Positions 25,527-29,235 of a DNA stretch of 29,235 nucleotides are shown in pieces (the first letter of the stretch is position 1; each line of letters begins with the position of its first letter). The stretch comes from an uncultured Senegalimassilia sp. (lineage in GTDB: Bacteria > Actinomycetota > Coriobacteriia > Coriobacteriales > Eggerthellaceae): NCBI RefSeq assembly GCF_934632265.1, contig NZ_CAKTYH010000013.1, positions 1-29,235 of the forward strand. The letters are read 5' to 3'. Made by a program: the position numbers and the translations under genes. The notes beneath the pieces were generated by a model, which saw only the letters and a list, made by a program, of their open reading frames with translations, was not told the DNA's origin and ran no database searches.

Positions 25527-25895
25527 CTAGTGGTGATGGCTGCAGGCGTTTTCCAGCACCATGCGCGCGCAATCGCCCGCGATGAACTTGTTCACCACAT
25601 CGCCCACCATAGGGGTTTGCTGCTCAAGATAGATATCTACGCCGTATTGCGTGAAGCGCATGAACGGCGGCTGGCCCATGCCTGCGCAGATCATAGCATC
25701 GATGCCCAGGTTGTGCGCGAACTCGATGACGCCGCCGCAACCCACTTCGTCGTGATCGACGTTTTTCACCGATTCAACGCCGGTGACCTGACCGTCCTCG
25801 ATGGTCACGAGCGTGAACCAGGGCGTATGGCCGAAGTGTCCGCTACGGGTGCTTGCCAGGCCTTCGCCGGTTTCGCTGGGGATTGCAACTTTCAT
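25527..25895 (-). CDS. NifX/NifB-type dinitrogenase cofactor-binding family protein
   Basis: The family includes NifX, NafY and small iron-sulfur or metal-cluster carriers found in organisms that do not fix nitrogen (for example MTH1175 and orange protein). The 122-aa protein begins MKVAIPSETGEGLAS and has SGHFGHTPWFTLV, VGCGGVIEFA with C53, and CAGMGQPP with C70, as expected for the RNase-H-like fold. The C-terminus CSHHH (118-122) is a possible extra metal site. No other nif genes are present, so a general cluster carrier or chaperone role is more likely than nitrogenase assembly. The start is ATG at 25895 with AAAGGCG upstream. It diverges from a DUF523 gene that also probably holds an iron-sulfur cluster. 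Stop TAG. Confidence 0.88.
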   Translation of the reverse strand: MKVAIPSETGEGLASTRSGHFGHTPWFTLVTIEDGQVTGVESVKNVDHDEVGCGGVIEFAHNLGIDAMICAGMGQPPFMRFTQYGVDIYLEQQTPMVGDVVNKFIAGDCARMVLENACSHHH

Positions 25896-25957
25896 GGTAT
25901 CGCCTTTCTACGACGTATGCGTCGGGGCGTCTGCTCCGCGCGCCTCTCCTGCGGCCA

Positions 25958-25966
25958 ACTCTAGCA
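25958..25966 (-). promoter_or_regulatory. Candidate extended -10 of the NifX-like gene
   Basis: On the minus strand TGC-TAGAGT (4/6 with perfect TGn) would give a leader of about 55 nt. No -35 seen. Confidence 0.35.
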
Positions 25967-26043
25967 CAACGCCGCCGGCGCCCGCGAATCTTTTGATACT
26001 CTCCAAGTAGCATATTGGTAGGAATAACCGCCTGCTCGAGCGC

Positions 26044-26049
26044 TATAAT
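26044..26049 (+). promoter_or_regulatory. Perfect TATAAT -10 of the DUF523 gene; leaderless
   Basis: TATAAT ends 6 nt before the ATG at 26056, so transcription should start at the start codon itself. There is no room for a Shine-Dalgarno. The -35 region is poor. Confidence 0.62.
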
Positions 26050-26055
26050 GCCGGT

Positions 26056-26544
26056 ATGGAGAAAACCCCGAACACATCGCCTGCCATCGCCGTGAGCGCC
26101 TGCCTGCTGGGCAGGCCGTGCCGCTTCGACGGGTCCTCGAAGCCCATCGATGCCGTTATGAGGCTCGGTCGCCGCTACAAGCTTGTTCCCATATGCCCCG
26201 AAGTTGCAGGGGATCTTCCCGTGCCGCACCCGCCGTGCGAGATCGTCGCCGGGTCCCGCCCGGTGCGCGTGGTGGACGCGACCGGCGACGACGTCACGCA
26301 AGCGTTTCATCTTGGTGCAAGCCGCTGCATGGAGCAGCTGCGCGACGCCGATTGCCGGGTGGCGGTGCTCAAGTCGAAAAGCCCTTCATGCGGAAGCGGG
26401 CTTGTGTATGACGGAAGCTTTACGGGCGCGCTCGTGCCGGGGTGGGGCGTTGCCGCGCAGCTGTTCCGCGATGCGGGTATCGCGGTGCTCGACGAATCCC
26501 AGGTCCAAAAGCTGGACATGCCGTCCGATCCTGCGCAGCCTTAA
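26056..26544 (+). CDS. DUF523 protein, TudS-like
   Basis: DUF523 includes TudS, a [4Fe-4S] enzyme that removes sulfur from thiouracil. Other members have no known substrate. The 162-aa protein shows the family pattern VSACLLGRPCRFDG (C16, C22), ICPEVAGDLPVPHPPCE (C47) and LKSKSPSCGSG (C112). Three such Cys ligate the cluster in TudS. The length fits single-domain DUF523. The ATG at 26056 is the only reasonable start and has no Shine-Dalgarno; a perfect TATAAT just upstream suggests a leaderless mRNA. The divergent neighbour is also a probable metal-cluster protein, but there is no proof the two work together. Stop TAA. Confidence 0.88.
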   Translation: MEKTPNTSPAIAVSACLLGRPCRFDGSSKPIDAVMRLGRRYKLVPICPEVAGDLPVPHPPCEIVAGSRPVRVVDATGDDVTQAFHLGASRCMEQLRDADCRVAVLKSKSPSCGSGLVYDGSFTGALVPGWGVAAQLFRDAGIAVLDESQVQKLDMPSDPAQP

Positions 26545-26554
26545 GGCGGCTGAG

Positions 26555-26578
26555 CCGCAAAACCGCAAAACCGCAAAA
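26555..26578. repeat. Three tandem copies of CCGCAAAA
   Basis: Three exact 8-bp units follow the DUF523 stop, just after a small hairpin (26546-26550 with 26554-26558). It is a small microsatellite; no function is evident. Confidence 0.8.
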
Positions 26579-26647
26579 CGCGATCGGGTCTCCTTGTGCA
26601 TGCCGTGGGGCGCCGCCTGCCGCGCCGGTTCGCCCGGTGGCGGGGTG

Positions 26648-26653
26648 TATACT
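26648..26653 (+). promoter_or_regulatory. Candidate -10 of the yhcH-M42-smpB operon
   Basis: TATACT (5/6) would place the start near 26660 and give a leader of about 50 nt with AAAGGA at 26700-26705. No good -35 is seen. Confidence 0.4.
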
Positions 26654-26711
26654 TCCCTAAACGAATGAGGCGGAGCCTGCTGTGCGCCGCGTGAATATGA
26701 AAGGACCCGCT

Positions 26712-27170
26712 ATGCTGGTTACCAACCTTGCCCATGCGAACGGAAACGACTATCTCGGCCAGCGCTTCGCCAAGGCCTACGCCTTCCTCGCGCAGGATGG
26801 CCTGGACGCCTTGCCGCTCGGTCGCAACGAGATTGATGGCGACGACGTGTTCGCCAACGTGCAGGAATACGACACCGTTGCCGCTTCTGAAAAGCAGATG
26901 GAAGCGCATCGCGATTACTACGACGTGCAATTCGTCGTCTCCGGTCAGGAGCTTCTGCAGTACGCCCAGCTGAATGGCCTGCCCGAGTGCCAGCCTTTCG
27001 ACGAGGAAAACGACTTCGGCCTGTACGAGACGCCCGAACAGTGCACGAACGTGGTGCTGCACGCCGGCGACCTGGCCGTTCTTGCGCCCGAAGATGCGCA
27101 CAAGCCCGGCTGCACGCTCGGCTCCGCACCCTGCCACGTGCGCAAGATCGTCGTGAAGGTCCGCGCGTAA
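26712..27170 (+). CDS. YhcH/YjgK/YiaL family cupin-like protein (DUF386)
   Basis: Members fold like cupins and bind a metal; YhcH (NanQ) of E. coli speeds anomer conversion of sialic acid, and others act in sugar catabolism. The 152-aa protein has the family core: VQEYDT, MEAHRDYYDVQFVVSGQE with E64 and H66 as likely metal ligands, and VLAPEDAHKPGC with H130. The start is ATG 26712, with AAAGGA (26700-26705) 6 nt upstream; two earlier in-frame starts lack this. No sugar transporter or sialic acid gene is nearby, so the substrate is open. It is followed 25 bp later by an M42 peptidase gene. Stop TAA. Confidence 0.88.
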   Translation: MLVTNLAHANGNDYLGQRFAKAYAFLAQDGLDALPLGRNEIDGDDVFANVQEYDTVAASEKQMEAHRDYYDVQFVVSGQELLQYAQLNGLPECQPFDEENDFGLYETPEQCTNVVLHAGDLAVLAPEDAHKPGCTLGSAPCHVRKIVVKVRA

Positions 27171-27195
27171 CAACCTCCTTCAATAAAGGAAGCAC

Positions 27196-28323
27196 ATGAA
27201 CAAGCAAGATCGCAAATATCTCAAGCGCCTGCTCGAGACCCCTTCGCCCACGGGCTGCGAGCAGCGTATCGCTGCCATGGTTCGCGAGCGCATGGAGGGC
27301 GTTGCCGACCAGGTCACCACCGACGTCATGGGCTCGGTCCATGCCCGTCTTGCGGGCAAGGGGACGGGGCCGTCGCTCATGCTGGCCGCCCATATGGACG
27401 AGATCGGCCTGATGGTGGTCAACGTCTCCGATGACGGGTTTTTGTCGGTTGCCGCCATCGGCGGTGTCGACGCCGCTATTTTGCCGGGGCTTCGCGTGGA
27501 CGTGCACGCCACCGGCGCCGAGCATCCCTTGCGCGGCGTTGTGGGCCGCAAGCCCATTCATCTCATCTCAGCCGGCGAGCGCGATAAGGTCACGCCCTTG
27601 TCCGAGCTGGTCATCGACCTGGGCCTTCCGGCCAAGAAGGTCAAGCGCCTGGTGAAGGTGGGCGACCCCATCACGTTCGGCGTGGGCTTCGAGCGCTTCG
27701 GCAAGGACATGGGCGTCTCGCGCGCCTTCGATGACAAATGCGGCGTGTGGGTCATCACGCGCGTGCTCGAGGAGCTGGCAGCTGCCGGGGGTTGCGCGGG
27801 CGATGTCACCTGCGCATGCACGGTGCAGGAGGAGATCGGCACCCGCGGCGCCATCACCTCGGCGTTCGGCGTGCATCCCGATGTGGCGGTGGCCTTCGAC
27901 GCCACGCATGCCACCGACTATCCGGGCATCAGCCACGCCAAGTTCGGCGATATCAAGTGCGGCGGCGGCCCGGTCATCGGCCGCGGCCCCAACGTCAACC
28001 CGCAGGTGTTCGAGCGCCTTGTCCAGGCCGCCAAGACCGCGGGCATCCCGTATCAGGTAGAGGCCCTGCCCGGCCACTCCGGCACCGACGCCTGGCCTAT
28101 CCAGGTCAGCCGCGCGGGCATCCCCACGGGTTTGGTGTCCGTGCCGCTTCGTTATATGCATACGCCTACCGAGGTCATCTGCTTGGACGACCTTGACGCA
28201 ACCGTTGCCCTGTTCGTGCAGTTCGCACGCGACCTGGAGTCCAGCGGCTCGTTCGTGCCCATGGCGGGTTGCGGTTCGGCGTCGCTCGATGCCTGTTCCG
28301 CGCGTACCGCGCAGGGGGAGTAA
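27196..28323 (+). CDS. M42 family glutamyl aminopeptidase/endoglucanase-type metallopeptidase
   Basis: M42 enzymes are cytoplasmic di-metal aminopeptidases that form dodecameric (TET) shells and trim short peptides. The 375-aa protein has all metal and catalytic residues: H66 and D68 in AAHMDEIG, D180 in FDDKCG, the general base E212 with E213 in VQEEIGTRG, D235 in AFDATHA, and H322 in RYMHTPTE. The start is ATG 27196 with AAAGGA (27185-27190) 5 nt upstream. A Ser/Ala-rich tail of about 25 residues extends past the conserved core. It is 4 bp from smpB, whose Shine-Dalgarno (GGGGGAG) lies in its last codons. Stop TAA. Confidence 0.94.
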   Translation: MNKQDRKYLKRLLETPSPTGCEQRIAAMVRERMEGVADQVTTDVMGSVHARLAGKGTGPSLMLAAHMDEIGLMVVNVSDDGFLSVAAIGGVDAAILPGLRVDVHATGAEHPLRGVVGRKPIHLISAGERDKVTPLSELVIDLGLPAKKVKRLVKVGDPITFGVGFERFGKDMGVSRAFDDKCGVWVITRVLEELAAAGGCAGDVTCACTVQEEIGTRGAITSAFGVHPDVAVAFDATHATDYPGISHAKFGDIKCGGGPVIGRGPNVNPQVFERLVQAAKTAGIPYQVEALPGHSGTDAWPIQVSRAGIPTGLVSVPLRYMHTPTEVICLDDLDATVALFVQFARDLESSGSFVPMAGCGSASLDACSARTAQGE

Positions 28324-28327
28324 CGTC

Positions 28328-28795
28328 ATGAAAAAGCAATCCCAAGACATCGCGCGCAATCGCAAGGCGCTCCACGATTACGAGGTTCTCGAAACCTACG
28401 AGGCCGGCATCGCCCTGACCGGTACCGAGGTGCGCTCGCTGCGCGACAACCATTGCCAGCTCACCGACTGCTTCGCGCTCATCCGCCACGGCGAGGTGTG
28501 GCTGCATGGTGTCCATATCCCGCCGTACGCCTTCGGCAACATCGCCAACCCCGATCCCGACCGCAAACGTAAGCTGCTGCTGCACAAGAACCAGATCCGC
28601 AAATTGGAGCAGCAGACCAAGGAGAAGGGCATGGCGCTCGTCCCGTTGAAGATGTACTTCAACAAAAGCTCGCTCGTGAAGGTCGAGCTGGCGGTGTGCC
28701 GCGGTAAGAAGAACTACGACAAGCGCGCCGCCATGGCCGAGCGCGATTCGAAGCGCGAGATCGAGCGCGCGTTGAAGGAAAGGAGCCGTCGATGA
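28328..28795 (+). CDS. smpB: SsrA-binding protein SmpB
   Basis: SmpB binds tmRNA and brings it to stalled ribosomes for trans-translation. The 155-aa protein matches the family in length and motifs: NRKALHDYEVLETYEAGIAL, LTGTEVRSLRD, PYAFGNIAN, RKRKLLLHKNQI, and a basic C-terminal tail (KKNYDKRAAMAERDSKREI) that enters the decoding centre. The start is ATG 28328; the frame is open upstream but runs inside the peptidase gene. In many bacteria smpB directly follows rnr, with which it cooperates; here the two are 16 kb apart. No tmRNA gene is seen in the window. Its TGA overlaps the ATG of the next gene (ATGA). Confidence 0.96.
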   Translation: MKKQSQDIARNRKALHDYEVLETYEAGIALTGTEVRSLRDNHCQLTDCFALIRHGEVWLHGVHIPPYAFGNIANPDPDRKRKLLLHKNQIRKLEQQTKEKGMALVPLKMYFNKSSLVKVELAVCRGKKNYDKRAAMAERDSKREIERALKERSRR

Positions 28796-29226
28796 GCGAT
28801 CAGGAAGCTATGGGGGCCGAAGAGCAGGTTTCGGATAGCATTGCGGAACAGGCAGCGGAGGAAGCCCCTCAAGCTGACGAGGCGCCTGTCGCCGACGACG
28901 ATCTCGAAGTCGTCGAGCTCGAGCTTTCCGACGACGATATCGTGCGTTATCTCGAAGATGACCAGGGCAACCGTATCGGCTTCGTCATCATGGAAGACGG
29001 CGAAGAGGCCGAGTATCTCTATGTCGAGGACGATGAGGACGAGGGCGAGGATGTCGGCGGCGAAGTTGTCGACGATGGGAGCCTGGGCATCACGCGCGAC
29101 GGCGTGCAGCAGGCAACCGACGATATGAACGCCATCTTCAAGGACGGCGTGAAGATGGCCGCGGAATTCAAGGGCGCGTTCGACGACATCAAAAGCGCAT
29201 TGGACTTCAGCTCGCTTTTGAAGTAA
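28792..29226 (+). CDS. Very acidic protein of unknown function downstream of smpB
   Basis: I do not recognise this 144-aa protein. It has a Glu/Ala-rich N-terminus (1-40), a small core DDDIVRYLEDDQGNRIGFVIMEDGEEAEYLYV (two parts, about 47-78) that looks like a short beta-structure, a run of acidic residues (79-95), and an amphipathic helical C-terminus (about 100-144, VQQATDDMNAIFKDGVK then AAEFKGAFDDIKSAL). The core is faintly reminiscent of DUF1292, which is not enough for a call. The ATG overlaps the smpB stop and is preceded by AAAGGAG, so co-translation with SmpB is likely, but a shared function is only a guess. There is no signal peptide or membrane segment. Stop TAA. Confidence 0.85.
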   Translation: MSDQEAMGAEEQVSDSIAEQAAEEAPQADEAPVADDDLEVVELELSDDDIVRYLEDDQGNRIGFVIMEDGEEAEYLYVEDDEDEGEDVGGEVVDDGSLGITRDGVQQATDDMNAIFKDGVKMAAEFKGAFDDIKSALDFSSLLK

Positions 29227-29235
29227 GATTATCTA

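Larger units (their letters stand above)
25896..26055. other. Divergent promoter region between the NifX-like and DUF523 genes
   Basis: The 160-bp gap is AT-rich between 25990 and 26050. It carries a candidate promoter in each direction and no coding sequence. Confidence 0.5.

Noticed and set aside
25402..25572. 57-codon N-terminal extension of the NUDIX protein
   Set aside because: It would cross the hairpin and the TGC-TATAAT promoter and overlap the NifX-like gene; GTG 25401 has a good AAGGAG.
25527..25895. A nitrogen-fixation gene
   Set aside because: Only the NifX/NifB C-terminal-like domain is present, with no other nif gene; such stand-alone proteins are common in non-fixing bacteria.
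26555..26578. CRISPR-like repeat or phase-variation tract (CCGCAAAA x3)
   Set aside because: Only three contiguous 8-bp units without spacers, placed between genes and not in a coding or promoter core.

Overview
The window looks like the chromosome of a high-GC Gram-positive of the class Coriobacteriia (Eggerthellaceae-like gut Actinobacteria). This is inferred from the strong GC bias, a BTAD-type regulator, an actinobacterial-style SecA and RF2 without a programmed frameshift, a two-gene transketolase, a FabK-based fatty-acid operon and a fused AccD-AccA. No phage, IS, CRISPR, tRNA or rRNA was seen. Nearly all of it is dense housekeeping sequence.

Layout. (1) 1-997 is the 3' part of a BTAD/winged-helix regulator. 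(2) 1276-12358, plus strand: secA, then after a strong terminator prfB, the split transketolase pair, ftsE-ftsX, a membrane-anchored S41 peptidase and rnr, ending at a 13-bp-stem terminator (12409-12445). These genes cover protein export, translation termination, pentose-phosphate metabolism, divisome/cell-wall hydrolase control and RNA decay. (3) 12579-19603: a fatty-acid synthesis operon fabK-fabD-fabG-fabF-fabZ-accDA, closed by a nested bidirectional terminator. (4) 19741-23187, minus strand: a large SWIM-SNF2 helicase, divergent from a signal-bearing Ntn-type amide hydrolase (23563-24654). (5) 24814-25895, minus strand: a NUDIX protein and a NifX/NifB-like cofactor-binding protein, divergent from a DUF523/TudS-like protein (26056-26544). 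(6) 26712-29226, plus strand: a YhcH-type cupin, an M42 aminopeptidase, smpB and a very acidic unknown protein, tightly packed.

Most interesting points. The 846-aa AccDA protein carries an extra N-terminal region (about residues 94-200) that reads like the N-terminal domain of biotin carboxylase (AccC) without its ATP-grasp. It sits where accC stands in the classical fabZ-accC-accD-accA order, while accB, accC, acpP and fabH are all absent from the operon. RF2 has Ser-Pro-Thr in place of the usual Ser-Pro-Phe stop-codon-reading tripeptide, and the 24 genes here end 11x TAG, 9x TAA and only 4x TGA, two of those forced by ATGA overlaps. Several regulatory layouts also stand out: three back-to-back hairpins between prfB and the transketolase genes, a terminator hairpin inside the leader of the NUDIX gene, probable leaderless starts for prfB and the DUF523 gene, and repeated use of extended -10 promoters without a clear -35.

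All calls come from reading the sequence by eye; no database search was run.
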